64,000 nt of DNA from assembly GCF_901538355.1 (NCBI RefSeq), contig NZ_LR593887.1, forward strand, positions 5,556,920 through 5,620,919, written 5' to 3'. This document shows, piece after piece, positions 41,673 to 50,254 of the stretch. Under the pieces are notes generated by a model. That model was not told the origin of the DNA and made no database searches. It saw only the letters and a program-made list of their open reading frames with translations. The position numbers were made by a program, and so were the translations under genes. The DNA is from Tuwongella immobilis (GTDB lineage: Bacteria > Planctomycetota > Planctomycetia > Gemmatales > Gemmataceae). Position 1 is the stretch's first letter, and each line of letters opens with the position of its first letter.

Positions 41673-42602
41673 TCACTTGCGAGCGGGCAGAATCGTCAGG
41701 CCGGTCACACCTTCCAACTCGATCTTGAACAATCCGCCTTCGCTGCCCCCTTCTTTGCCCAATCCGCCGGTGATGTACAGTGTGTTCATTTTCGGACCAC
41801 CGAATGCAACATTACTGGTGGTCAGATTTCCGCCCGGATAGCGGCGAATGACCGTGCCTTCGGGGTTAATCACCTGCACTTGCTTCATGCCATAATGGGC
41901 CACATACAGATTGCCCGCCGTATCCAGGCACATGCCATCCGGCTGGTTATCCACCTGTTCGCCCTGCTTGGTGGGCAATTCGGTCAGCACGCGCATCGCC
42001 CCGACTTTCCCGGGCGACATCACCGGATATTCCAGCACGCGATTCTTTTGACTTTCCGCGACCAGCAGCCGTTTGCCATCCGGCGTCAGCACAATTCCGT
42101 TGGGGAACGCCAACCCCGAAGCGACCAGATGCGTCTTGCCAGCGGCATCCACATAATGCACGGTGCCAATCGGCTTTTCTTTGGAAGATTCGCCCGGATC
42201 GGTGAAGTAGAAGCCCCCCTGCGGCGTATCCAACGACAGGTCATTCGGCCCCCGCAACGGCTTGCCTTCGCATTCGGACGAGGCTTTGCCGAGAATCTTG
42301 CCCGTCGCATCCAATTTCAGCACGGCATGCTGGCTGGCATCGCAGACCAAGTGCGTTCCATCGGCCAACACTTTATGCCCGTTGGGTGCGCCAGTTTTGG
42401 CCCACACGCTCACAGTCCCATCTTTGGCCACGCGAGTGATGGTGGTATCGTGCGAGACGTAGCCATTGCCATCGTGATCGAAGACAATCCCCTCGCAATA
42501 ACTGGGGACGCGGGCCACTTCGGTGATTTTGACTTGATTTTCGGGCGGCAATTCAGCGGGGCTGAGCAGCAGCACCCCCAGCGAGACAAATCCGGTCAGC
42601 AT
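41673..42602 (-). CDS. SMP-30/gluconolactonase-like beta-propeller protein
   Basis: A 309-residue protein of the SMP-30/gluconolactonase/LRE type. After a hydrophobic N-terminus (LTGFVSLGVLLLS), likely a signal peptide, propeller blades follow with the metal ligands expected: Glu in YCEGIVFD, Asn in RGPNDLSLD and SGLAFPNGIVL, Asp in NQPDGMCLDTAGNLYVA. The family hydrolyses sugar lactones or lactone-like compounds, but several members only bind calcium; the substrate here is unclear. The ATG at 42602 follows AGGAG eight bases upstream. Confidence 0.88.
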   Translation of the reverse strand: MLTGFVSLGVLLLSPAELPPENQVKITEVARVPSYCEGIVFDHDGNGYVSHDTTITRVAKDGTVSVWAKTGAPNGHKVLADGTHLVCDASQHAVLKLDATGKILGKASSECEGKPLRGPNDLSLDTPQGGFYFTDPGESSKEKPIGTVHYVDAAGKTHLVASGLAFPNGIVLTPDGKRLLVAESQKNRVLEYPVMSPGKVGAMRVLTELPTKQGEQVDNQPDGMCLDTAGNLYVAHYGMKQVQVINPEGTVIRRYPGGNLTTSNVAFGGPKMNTLYITGGLGKEGGSEGGLFKIELEGVTGLTILPARK

Positions 42603-42906
42603 GGTTGGCACTCCTAAAAGAGGAGGCTGCAAGATACCCTGCCGCACGATGCGATGCCAGCAGGCAATCGCCAAGAAACTGTCAACAATTCGCACAACTC
42701 TACCGGGCAATCGCTGTCAGCCGACGGGTTCCACGGACCGGCCCGGTCGGCATCCCCCGCAGGATTTCGCGGATCGCACCAACTTGCCGCCCAGACTACT
42801 GCCACGATGCCGCCCCATCTGCGGCTCAGAAATCAGTGGATTCTCGGATGGTTTTGATTACAGTAAGCCAGAGACATCTGTGAAGTCACGGAATAGGAAC
42901 CACCGC
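42603..42906. other. Divergent promoter region
   Basis: A 304-base region between the SMP-30 gene and a rightward gene. I see no gene, no strong promoter and no hairpin; GTGA-ag-TCAC (near 42880) is a very short palindrome. Confidence 0.4.
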
Positions 42907-43710
42907 ATGATGCGCAATCTCTTCGCGTTGCTGGCGTTGTTGACGTTGTCGATGCCCGCTTGGGCCAAACTCGAACTCACCCAGGCGGTTCTCGCCGAGG
43001 GACCAGTCGGGCCAGAACGCAAATCGCAAGAATTCTACCCGCTAGATGAATTGGTCTTCCGCATTGGTCTGCGCGGGGTCAAAGTCAACGATGAAGGCCG
43101 CTGCGATCTGGAACTCAGCTTCCGACTCGTGACACCGGCTGGCCAAACGGTCATCGACCAAAAAGGCCCAGTGCAACGCGCCTTGGTGTTCGGCGGTGGC
43201 GAACTCACGACGGCGGCCATCTTCCTGATCGGCCTGAATGCCCCCGAAGGCGTCTACACGGCCCGCATGACCATCAAAGATAAACTCTCGCAAGAAGAAG
43301 TCAGCCTCGAGAAGAAACTGACCTGCAAAAAGCCTGGCTTCCGCATTCTCACGCCGCGATTCTTCCATGATAATGATGGCAAAATCGCCGCCGCCGCCTC
43401 GGGCACCATCAGCGAGGCCCGCTTTTTCCGGCTGAAAGTCGTCGGCTATTCTCGCGCCAACGATCAGATTCGCGCCACCATGGGCTGGCAGATTCTCGAC
43501 GCCGATGGCTCGATTGTCGATTCTCGCCCGGCGCTCATCAAGGCCGAAATCACCAAGCCTGAGGAAGTTCGTAAGGCCGTGCAACTCAATTTCAACGGCA
43601 TGGTCTACTTCAATCGGCCCGGCAAATTCACCCTGCGGCTGATTGTCAACGATCTGAATGCCCAGCAGGCCACGCAACTGGATATTCCGCTGGAAGTCAC
43701 CAATCCGTAA
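42907..43710 (+). CDS. Secreted hypothetical protein
   Basis: A 267-residue protein with a clear signal peptide (MMRNLFALLALLTLSMPAWA). The mature part is rich in beta strands with two similar halves (ELVFRIGLRGVKVNDEGRC and RFFRLKVVGYSRANDQIR are spaced like immunoglobulin-type repeats). No known domain recognised. The start at 42907 follows AGGA eight bases upstream. It precedes a Tat-exported phosphoesterase by 60 bases on the same strand. Confidence 0.85.
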   Translation: MMRNLFALLALLTLSMPAWAKLELTQAVLAEGPVGPERKSQEFYPLDELVFRIGLRGVKVNDEGRCDLELSFRLVTPAGQTVIDQKGPVQRALVFGGGELTTAAIFLIGLNAPEGVYTARMTIKDKLSQEEVSLEKKLTCKKPGFRILTPRFFHDNDGKIAAAASGTISEARFFRLKVVGYSRANDQIRATMGWQILDADGSIVDSRPALIKAEITKPEEVRKAVQLNFNGMVYFNRPGKFTLRLIVNDLNAQQATQLDIPLEVTNP

Positions 43711-43770
43711 GCGGTTGCGTGAATGCCCCGCCGCCGCATCTTCGCCCGATTTCGCTGCCGAGGAATTGCG

Positions 43771-44790
43771 ATGACTGCTGTTTCCCGACGACACTTCGGG
43801 CGAATGCTCGGCGGTTTGGCCGCCGGGTGGACGCTCACCCGTCCGCTGTGGCCCACCACCTGCGGCCCGCGACTCATCGCGGCTCCCGAATCCCCGCGCC
43901 GGGAGCCGATTTCGCTTGGCTTGATTGCGGATCTCCACCAGGACATCATGCACGATGCCCCCGCGCGGCTGGATGCGTTTCTGTCCGCCATGGCCGATGC
44001 CAAGCCCGATGCGCTGCTGCAACTGGGCGATTTCGCCGTCCCCGCCGCCAAGAATCGCCCGCTGATCCAACGATTCAATCAAGCCCATGCGAATGCTTGG
44101 CATGTAATCGGCAATCACGACACCGATGGCGGGTATCGCATTCCGGAACTGCTGGATGCCTGGCAGATGCCAAAGCGGTTTTATGCCGTCGATCTGAAGG
44201 GGATTCGACTGCTGATTCTGGATGGCAATGATCGCCCGCCCAATCACCGCGCGGGATACCCGGCCCACATCGGCCCCGAACAGCAAGAGTGGCTGCGTGC
44301 CGAACTCCGGAAAGCGACCACACCGATTCTGCTGGTCAGCCACCAACCGCTGGCCGGTCACGCGGCCGTGGACAACGCCGCCGAGATTCGCGCCATTCTG
44401 AAGCCACACGCGGGCAAAATTCTGCTGGCAATCAACGGCCATACCCATTTGGATGCCCTGGTCGAAGTCGATGGCATTCCGTACTGGCATGTCAATTCCG
44501 CGTCGTATTTTTGGGTCGGAAGTCCATATCAACACAATAGTTACGATGCCGCCATTCACAAGCAGCACCGTTGGATTGCCTCGACGTGCCCGTATCGGGA
44601 TGCGCTCTATTCGCGGCTGACGATTGACCTGGATGCGGGGACGCTGACCATTCACGCACGCTCAAGCGAATGGGTGGGCGATTCCCCGGCCAAACTCGGC
44701 GTGCCGAAAGTCGATGGCGGCCGCGAGCGCGAGCCGATCGCCCCGCAGATCCGCGCCCGCAAGTTGCAGACCGCACCCCGATTGCAGTAA
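43771..44790 (+). CDS. Tat-exported metallophosphoesterase
   Basis: A 339-residue calcineurin-like phosphoesterase. The N-terminus has a twin-arginine signal (SRRHFGRMLGGLAAGW). Metal-binding motifs are in order: GLIADLHQD (Asp54, His56), LLQLGDF (Asp), VIGNHDTDG (Asn, His), VSHQPLAGH (His) and INGHTHLDA (His pair). It removes phosphate from a small molecule or lipid outside the cytoplasm; the substrate is unknown. The ATG at 43771 follows AGGA six bases upstream; starts further upstream would obscure the Tat signal. It probably shares a transcript with the gene before it. Confidence 0.92.
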   Translation: MTAVSRRHFGRMLGGLAAGWTLTRPLWPTTCGPRLIAAPESPRREPISLGLIADLHQDIMHDAPARLDAFLSAMADAKPDALLQLGDFAVPAAKNRPLIQRFNQAHANAWHVIGNHDTDGGYRIPELLDAWQMPKRFYAVDLKGIRLLILDGNDRPPNHRAGYPAHIGPEQQEWLRAELRKATTPILLVSHQPLAGHAAVDNAAEIRAILKPHAGKILLAINGHTHLDALVEVDGIPYWHVNSASYFWVGSPYQHNSYDAAIHKQHRWIASTCPYRDALYSRLTIDLDAGTLTIHARSSEWVGDSPAKLGVPKVDGGREREPIAPQIRARKLQTAPRLQ

Positions 44791-44946
44791 GTCGTTGCAT
44801 CATCATCAGAACCGATCGAATCGGCGATCGAATCGTTCGACGCAAACCCGGATTCTGGTGCCACTTCCGGCGGGCAATCGGGCTTGTTTCTGTTGCTGTC
44901 TCGGGCTATTGCTCCTGCGAGGACGACTCGTGGGAGGATTCTCGAC

Positions 44947-45933
44947 GTGGTGACTCGCATGATGCCACCTGTTCTGACGCTGGAATCCGTCAGCATTCGC
45001 TATGGCGATCGCTTGGCGGTCGATGGCTTGTCGCTGGAGTTACCGCGCGGCGAAATGTTCGGCCTGCTCGGTCCGAATGGATCGGGCAAATCATCCACGC
45101 TGGGCGCAATCGCGGGCTGCCGGATTCCATCCAGCGGAACCATCCGACTTGCCGGAATTGCACACTCCGAACAGCCCACCGAATACGCCCGTCAACTCGG
45201 ATTCGTACCCCAAGAATTGGCGATTTACGACGAGTTGACCGTGAAGCAGAATCTTCGCTTCTTCGGCGACTTGTTCGATCTTTCGGGCCTGGAACTCCGC
45301 CAGCGCACCGATCATCTGCTGGATCGGCTTCGATTGCTGGATTGTCTGCATCGTCCGGTTCGGCACCTCTCGGGTGGGATGCAGCGACGGGTGAATTTGG
45401 CGGTGGCACTGCTGCATCAGCCGGCGTTGTTACTGCTGGATGAGCCGACGGTTGCGCTCGATCCGGAGAGCCGCGAATGTCTGTTCGGCATCCTCGCCGA
45501 TCTCCGCAATGAGGGGCAGACCGTCTTATTAACGACCCACCTGCTCGATGAAGCGGAGCGCTGGTGCGATCGCATCGGCATCTTGCAGCAAGGGCGCTTG
45601 GTGGCGGAAGGATCGCCCGCGCAGTTGGCCCAACAAATGCCGGAACGGGTTTTGGTGGCATCACTCCCGGAACGGCCCGCGCCATGGGTCGAAAAGTCGG
45701 TTCGCCATTTGTTGCCGGCGGGGTCGCATCTGGAAATCACCGGCAATCGAGTGCGATTGGTGGCGGAATCGTCCGGCGATTTGGGCCGGGCATTGGCATT
45801 GCTGCTCAAACATGGCTTTGCCTTGGACCGGATTCAATCACCGGGATTATCGTTGGAAGAATGGCCTGCGGTCCGCGAGCGACCGGCGTTGGAATCGGCG
45901 TCGGCCGGGGAGATTGTATGCGACGCGGCGTAA
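44947..45933 (+). CDS. ABC transporter ATP-binding protein
   Basis: A 328-residue ABC ATPase. It has Walker A GPNGSGKSS, the Q-loop region LGFVPQELAIYDELTV, the signature LSGGMQRRV, Walker B LLLLDEPTVALDP, and the H-loop TTHLLDEAERW. A C-terminal domain of about 100 residues follows the nucleotide-binding domain, as in DrrA/CcmA-type exporters. The GTG at 44947 follows GGGAGGA by eight bases; the next ATG is 20 bases downstream of it. The permease gene overlaps the last 17 bases. The pair probably exports a drug, lipid or polysaccharide. Confidence 0.93.
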   Translation: MVTRMMPPVLTLESVSIRYGDRLAVDGLSLELPRGEMFGLLGPNGSGKSSTLGAIAGCRIPSSGTIRLAGIAHSEQPTEYARQLGFVPQELAIYDELTVKQNLRFFGDLFDLSGLELRQRTDHLLDRLRLLDCLHRPVRHLSGGMQRRVNLAVALLHQPALLLLDEPTVALDPESRECLFGILADLRNEGQTVLLTTHLLDEAERWCDRIGILQQGRLVAEGSPAQLAQQMPERVLVASLPERPAPWVEKSVRHLLPAGSHLEITGNRVRLVAESSGDLGRALALLLKHGFALDRIQSPGLSLEEWPAVRERPALESASAGEIVCDAA

Positions 45934-47099
45934 ATCGTTTGGCCAGCTTGGTTTGGAAAGATTGGCTGCTGTTCTTCGCAGATCGGCGGGCAGCGATTTT
46001 ATGCTTTGCGGTGCCCGTGATTTTGGCGTCGGCATTTGGGCTGATTTTCGATCGCTCGGCAGCCCGCTCCGCAGCCACTCGGCTACCTGTGGCGATTGTC
46101 GCCGACGAGCGGCACCCGGCGAATGATGCCATTCTCGCCGCATTGTTGGAATCTCCTCGACTGGACGCTTCCACACAATCGTATGCCGATGCGATGGATG
46201 CGGTCGAACGGCGGCAAGTCAGTGTCGCCATCATTTTGCCGCGTGGAACGGACTCGGTTTCCGATCCCCGCAAACCCGAATTCGAATTAGTCCATCACCC
46301 GCAGGCAGGGTTGGAAAGTCAATGGGCCGAAGGAGTTCTGACGGAAGTGCTGATGCGCCGGGCGGCCAAAGAATGGCTGGGGCCGTTGGCGGGGACGCTC
46401 GATGGCAAGCTCGATCGCGGCATGCCGTTCGCCATCACCCGCCGCACGCCCAAGCCACAGATTGGCCGCGCCTTTGATGCGTATGGTCACAGCTTCGCCG
46501 GAATGACGCTGCAATATCTGCTGTTCTGGGGCATGGAAAGCGGGCTGATGTTTCTGCGCGAGCGGCAAAGCGGCTTGTGGCGACGACTGCGAACCATGCC
46601 GATTTCGCTGGGCATGCTGCTCTTGGGCCGCACCATCGCCACGGCGGGCATCGCGCTTCTGCAAGTGCTGATTACCTTTGCGGTGGGGTGGCTGCTGTTC
46701 GGCGTGCAGGTGACGGGTTCGTGGACGGCGTTTGCTGCACTCGCGCTGTGCATCAGCGTGCTGTCGGCGGCAACGGGACTGCTGGTCGCCTCGCTGGGTG
46801 GCACGGAATCGCGGGCGCGCAGTGTCAGCATTCTGGTAATTCTGAGTGTGTCAATGCTCGGCGGATTGTGGCTGCCGTCATTTTTGCTGCCAGATTGGGT
46901 GCGCCAGTTGGCCTTGAGTTTACCCACGACTTGGGCCATGAACGCATTCGAATTGCTGCTTCGCAATGGTCAAGGTTGGTGGGCCGTGCTTCCGGCCCTG
47001 GGAATGATTCTTGCATTTACGATCGCGTTCGCTGCGGTGGCCGTGGCACGATTCCACCAGATTGAACAGCGTCAACGACGCGGATGGGTACCCGGATGA
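45918..47099 (+). CDS. ABC-2 type transporter permease
   Basis: A 393-residue membrane protein. A single N-terminal membrane segment is followed by a large extracytoplasmic domain (residues 40-190) and five or six C-terminal hydrophobic segments (LGMLLLGRTIATAGIALLQVLITFAVGWLLFG and more). It fits the ABC-2 membrane topology, with GLWRRLRTMPIS before the helices as in the family. The ATG at 45918 follows GGGGAG and overlaps the ATPase gene. The stop overlaps the next gene in an ATGA. Confidence 0.9.
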   Translation: MRRGVNRLASLVWKDWLLFFADRRAAILCFAVPVILASAFGLIFDRSAARSAATRLPVAIVADERHPANDAILAALLESPRLDASTQSYADAMDAVERRQVSVAIILPRGTDSVSDPRKPEFELVHHPQAGLESQWAEGVLTEVLMRRAAKEWLGPLAGTLDGKLDRGMPFAITRRTPKPQIGRAFDAYGHSFAGMTLQYLLFWGMESGLMFLRERQSGLWRRLRTMPISLGMLLLGRTIATAGIALLQVLITFAVGWLLFGVQVTGSWTAFAALALCISVLSAATGLLVASLGGTESRARSVSILVILSVSMLGGLWLPSFLLPDWVRQLALSLPTTWAMNAFELLLRNGQGWWAVLPALGMILAFTIAFAAVAVARFHQIEQRQRRGWVPG

Positions 47100-47743
47100 T
47101 TCGACACATGCAATTGACCATGACCAGCATCGGCTTGGCCGTGCTGCTGTTGCTTGCCCCGCTGACGACCGAGATTCGGGCACAAGCCCCAACTTCGGGA
47201 CAACCCCGTCAGGCCGTCGAAGTTCGCTTCACCATGGGCGACCAATTCGATACGCAACATGACCTGGGGGCATATCGCGGGGATGTGGTGGTGATGATCT
47301 ACGGCGATCGGGCCTCGAGCGACGCGAACAAGACGCTCGGCGAACTGCTGCATGTGCAATTCCACCCGCAAGCCAAGGGATTGCCCCCCGCCCAAGCGCA
47401 GAAAGCGCCCCCGGCCCCGCTGCCCGGCTTGGCCCCCGAACAGCGCTCGCCGAATGTGCATGTGCTGCCCGTGGCGGTCATTGGCAAGGTACCCAATGTG
47501 GTCAAGGGCGTCATTCGCAGCCAGTTCAAGCGCGGCGCGAGCGAAGTCCCGGTTTGGTTGGACTTCGAAGATCGCATGAAAACGACCTTCGGCATGACTT
47601 CCGAAGTGCCCAATGTCGTGATTCTCGATTCGCAAGGTCGGCTACGGTATCGGTTGGCCGGTGAAGTGAATCAGCAACACTATCAACGATTGACACAAGT
47701 GATCGATCAATTGCGGAAGGAAGCCGCAGGCGTCGCCCAATAA
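47096..47743 (+). CDS. Exported thioredoxin-fold-like protein, no CxxC
   Basis: A 215-residue protein with a signal peptide (MTSIGLAVLLLLAPLTTEIRAQ). The mature part resembles the YtfJ/AhpC-TSA thioredoxin-like fold: YRGDVVVMIYGDRASSDANK, LPVAVIGKVPNVVKG, TSEVPNVVILDSQGRLRYRLAGEV. The redox CxxC motif is absent, so it is unlikely to be a disulfide enzyme. A Pro/Ala-rich insertion (QAKGLPPAQAQKAPPAP) is present. The ATG at 47096 overlaps the permease stop; upstream ATG 47084 is an alternative. Co-translation suggests a role with the exporter. Confidence 0.8.
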   Translation: MIRHMQLTMTSIGLAVLLLLAPLTTEIRAQAPTSGQPRQAVEVRFTMGDQFDTQHDLGAYRGDVVVMIYGDRASSDANKTLGELLHVQFHPQAKGLPPAQAQKAPPAPLPGLAPEQRSPNVHVLPVAVIGKVPNVVKGVIRSQFKRGASEVPVWLDFEDRMKTTFGMTSEVPNVVILDSQGRLRYRLAGEVNQQHYQRLTQVIDQLRKEAAGVAQ

Positions 47744-47851
47744 CGCGGGTACGAACGCCATCAGGAAATCGCGTCGCCCCGAGAATGCCACCCATGCTGG
47801 CCCGGGGAGACGGAATCGAACCAATTCGGGAATCGGGTCAGGGGGAAGCAA

Positions 47852-47880
47852 CGAGCCTTCGCGGCAATCGCGGAGGCTCG
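47852..47880. terminator. Bidirectional hairpin between convergent genes
   Basis: CGAGCCTTCGCG (47852-47863) and CGCGGAGGCTCG (47869-47880) pair over 12 bases with one G-T wobble and a five-base loop. It lies between the end of the exporter operon and the SRPBCC gene; no U-tract. Confidence 0.5.
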
Positions 47881-47897
47881 CTTGCGTGATGGCATGG

Positions 47898-48344
47898 TCA
47901 CTGGGCCAATCGGCGTTCCAGATCGTCCCAACTCTGCTCCATCATGGGAGTTGCGTTGCGTTGAATGGCAGATTTGGGCACCATTTTCAGCAAGCCTTCC
48001 AGGGATGTTACCGTCGATTGCCAGCGGATTCGCGTGCCGCCTTCGGGGTGCGCATCCAACTCGATTCGGCTGGCGACGGTGGCCTTGGCCCCCATGCCGG
48101 AGGTGCGCATTTCCGTGCGAATCATTCGACCTTCGCTGCGTTCGACCACTTGCAAGATGGTCTCAAATAATCCCTGCACGAATGAGACGGGGGGCTTGAG
48201 TTTCCAGGTGGCGGACTCGGCGGATGCGCTCAGCGGTTGATCACCGCCTGGGAGTGAGCCAACGACAAACGACGCATCTCCTAATTTGGCATAGACATCC
48301 GCTAGATCGGCCATCACGCGGCGTTCGCCCGAGAATTGTAACAT
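47898..48344 (-). CDS. SRPBCC (CoxG-like) family protein
   Basis: A 148-residue protein of the START/SRPBCC superfamily. It opens MLQFSGERRVMADLADVYAKLGD, then ASFVVGSLPG, and ends in a long C-terminal helix (MMEQSWDDLERRLA). CoxG-type members are hydrophobic-ligand or membrane-associating proteins near carbon monoxide dehydrogenase, but no cox genes are here. The ATG at 48344 follows GGGAGAGA. A minus-strand TGGTAGAAT (48386-48394) is a candidate extended -10. Confidence 0.85.
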   Translation of the reverse strand: MLQFSGERRVMADLADVYAKLGDASFVVGSLPGGDQPLSASAESATWKLKPPVSFVQGLFETILQVVERSEGRMIRTEMRTSGMGAKATVASRIELDAHPEGGTRIRWQSTVTSLEGLLKMVPKSAIQRNATPMMEQSWDDLERRLAQ

Positions 48345-48385
48345 TCGTATCTCTCCCTCGTCCCGATGTCCGATCCACTCGGATT

Positions 48386-48394
48386 ATTCTACCA
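48386..48394 (-). promoter_or_regulatory. Candidate extended -10 of the SRPBCC gene
   Basis: TGGTAGAAT on the minus strand, with a leader of about 35 bases to the ATG. A good -35 box is not evident. The same nine bases occur upstream of the gene at 20332. Confidence 0.3.
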
Positions 48395-48509
48395 TGCAAA
48401 TCGGCGGTAGCGCGAAGCTGGGTTGACGCGCGATTTGAGACTATGGCAAGATCCGTTGCCCCGAGTGGTGACAATTCGGGGAATTGCCGTTGGACAGGAG
48501 GTCCGATTC

Positions 48510-50147
48510 ATGCCCGCCGCTGTACCCGTCTCCGAGATGCCGCAACGATTGTGGGATTGGTGGCCGTTTTTGTGGAACCGGGTGCTCTTCCCCAGTTCCG
48601 CCCCCCGCCCCGACGCGGTCGGCCAGCAGATTCGCCGCTGGTCGCTGCTGGTGCTGCTGATTCTGCCCGCAATCATTCTGTACCCCACCCGATCATACTT
48701 GCTGCTGGAGCCGGACGAAGGCCGCTACGCGCAGATCGGCCGCGAGATGGTCAGCAGTGGCGATTGGGTGGTGCCGACACTTCAGGGGCAGCCATATTTG
48801 GATAAGCCGCCGCTATTTTATTGGGGCGTCAGCTTGGCGTATCGGCTGTTTGGCATTAGCGATGCTTCGGCTCGGCTGGTGCCTGCACTGGCGGTGCATC
48901 TGACGATTCTACTGGTGTACCTGATTGGCCGACGCAGTCTGGGCGAACGCTCCGCATTTTGGGCGGCGCTGCTGCTGACCATCTCGCCGGGATTTATCGT
49001 CATGGGTCGGCTGCTGATTCTGGATGGCCTGCTGACCTGCTGCCTGACGGCGATGCTGTTGTGCATGCTCGAAGCCATTCGCACGCCGATGTTTCGGACA
49101 GGCTGGTGGGTGGCGGCCGCGGTGGCCTGCGGGTTGGGTGTGCTGACCAAAGGCCCCATCGCGCTGATTGTGCTGGTGGTGCCCACGGTGGTGTATCGGT
49201 TTCTGTCGCGGGATGTCGCCCCGGTGCGACGCACCGCCATCGCGGGTTTCCTGGCAATTGTCGCCGCCATCAATCTGCCGTGGTACACCGCCATTGGCCT
49301 GCGCGAGCCGATCTTCCTGAAATACTTCCTGTGGGATCACAACGTCTTACGATTTTTGTCGCCGTTCGATCACCTGCAACCAGTGTGGTACTATCTGCCG
49401 ATTGTGCTGGGCGGATTGATGCCCGCGACGGTGCTGTTGTGGCCGCTGGTGCGATTCCTGGGGAATTCGGCGCCGGATGTGGTGGCCAAACGACTGCCGG
49501 AATTGGGTTTCTTCCTGCTGACGGGGTGCTGGATTGTCTTCTTCTTTTCGTGCTCCGGAAGCAAGTTGCCGACGTATGTGCTGCCGGCCTTCCCGATGCT
49601 GTTTCTGGTGTTGGGGCATCTGATCGCTCAAACGTCGTGGCAAACCGCACGACTGACGCGCTTTGGCGTGGCGGCCTCGACGACGGTGCTGCTGGCGGGT
49701 GTCTATTTCGGGCTGCCGTGGTACGCGCAACAGCGCTCCCCGGTCGGTCGGCCGGAATTGATTCTGCCGTATGTCAACGATCCGCAAAATGCCGTGGTTT
49801 GCTTCCCGCGAAATTGTGATTCGGTGGCGTTCTACACCGGCCGCGACGATCTCAAATCGATTCGCAGCAAATTCACACAAACGCTGGTGGAAGACATGCT
49901 GACTCGGCATCAGACGGTGGTGCTGTTCACGCATCGCCACTCGCTGAATTCTCTGCGAGAGATTCTGCCGCCGATGCTGAAAATCAAGCAGACAATCTCG
50001 CTGGAACATGAGAACCCCAACGCGCTGCAACGCTTGGTGGGCAAGACGCCGTGGGGATTGTGCGATCTGGCGATTGTGGAAAACACCGCCCCGCCGCGCG
50101 AAGCGCAGGCGCAAGCCCCGCGTCCGAAAGATCGCTATTCGGATTGA
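48510..50147 (+). CDS. ArnT/GT39-type membrane glycosyltransferase
   Basis: A 545-residue polytopic protein with about 11 hydrophobic segments. The first extracytoplasmic loop has EPDEGRYAQIGREMV, with the acidic pair conserved in GT39/GT83 lipid-linked sugar transferases. It is followed by GDWVVPTLQGQPYLDKPPLFYW, a close match to the ArnT signature. Such enzymes move a sugar from a polyprenyl phosphate donor onto lipid A, a protein or a polymer; the acceptor is unknown. The ATG at 48510 follows a perfect AGGAGGT (48496-48502), seven bases away. Confidence 0.92.
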   Translation: MPAAVPVSEMPQRLWDWWPFLWNRVLFPSSAPRPDAVGQQIRRWSLLVLLILPAIILYPTRSYLLLEPDEGRYAQIGREMVSSGDWVVPTLQGQPYLDKPPLFYWGVSLAYRLFGISDASARLVPALAVHLTILLVYLIGRRSLGERSAFWAALLLTISPGFIVMGRLLILDGLLTCCLTAMLLCMLEAIRTPMFRTGWWVAAAVACGLGVLTKGPIALIVLVVPTVVYRFLSRDVAPVRRTAIAGFLAIVAAINLPWYTAIGLREPIFLKYFLWDHNVLRFLSPFDHLQPVWYYLPIVLGGLMPATVLLWPLVRFLGNSAPDVVAKRLPELGFFLLTGCWIVFFFSCSGSKLPTYVLPAFPMLFLVLGHLIAQTSWQTARLTRFGVAASTTVLLAGVYFGLPWYAQQRSPVGRPELILPYVNDPQNAVVCFPRNCDSVAFYTGRDDLKSIRSKFTQTLVEDMLTRHQTVVLFTHRHSLNSLREILPPMLKIKQTISLEHENPNALQRLVGKTPWGLCDLAIVENTAPPREAQAQAPRPKDRYSD

Positions 50148-50254
50148 GTGTTCGCTGAAAATGCGAAAAATCTGAAACTTGTCCGCGAAGGAATCGGTAT
50201 CCCCAGCAACGAATCTTGGTGGTTTCACACCCGTTGCCTGGGGAGCTTCACTTC

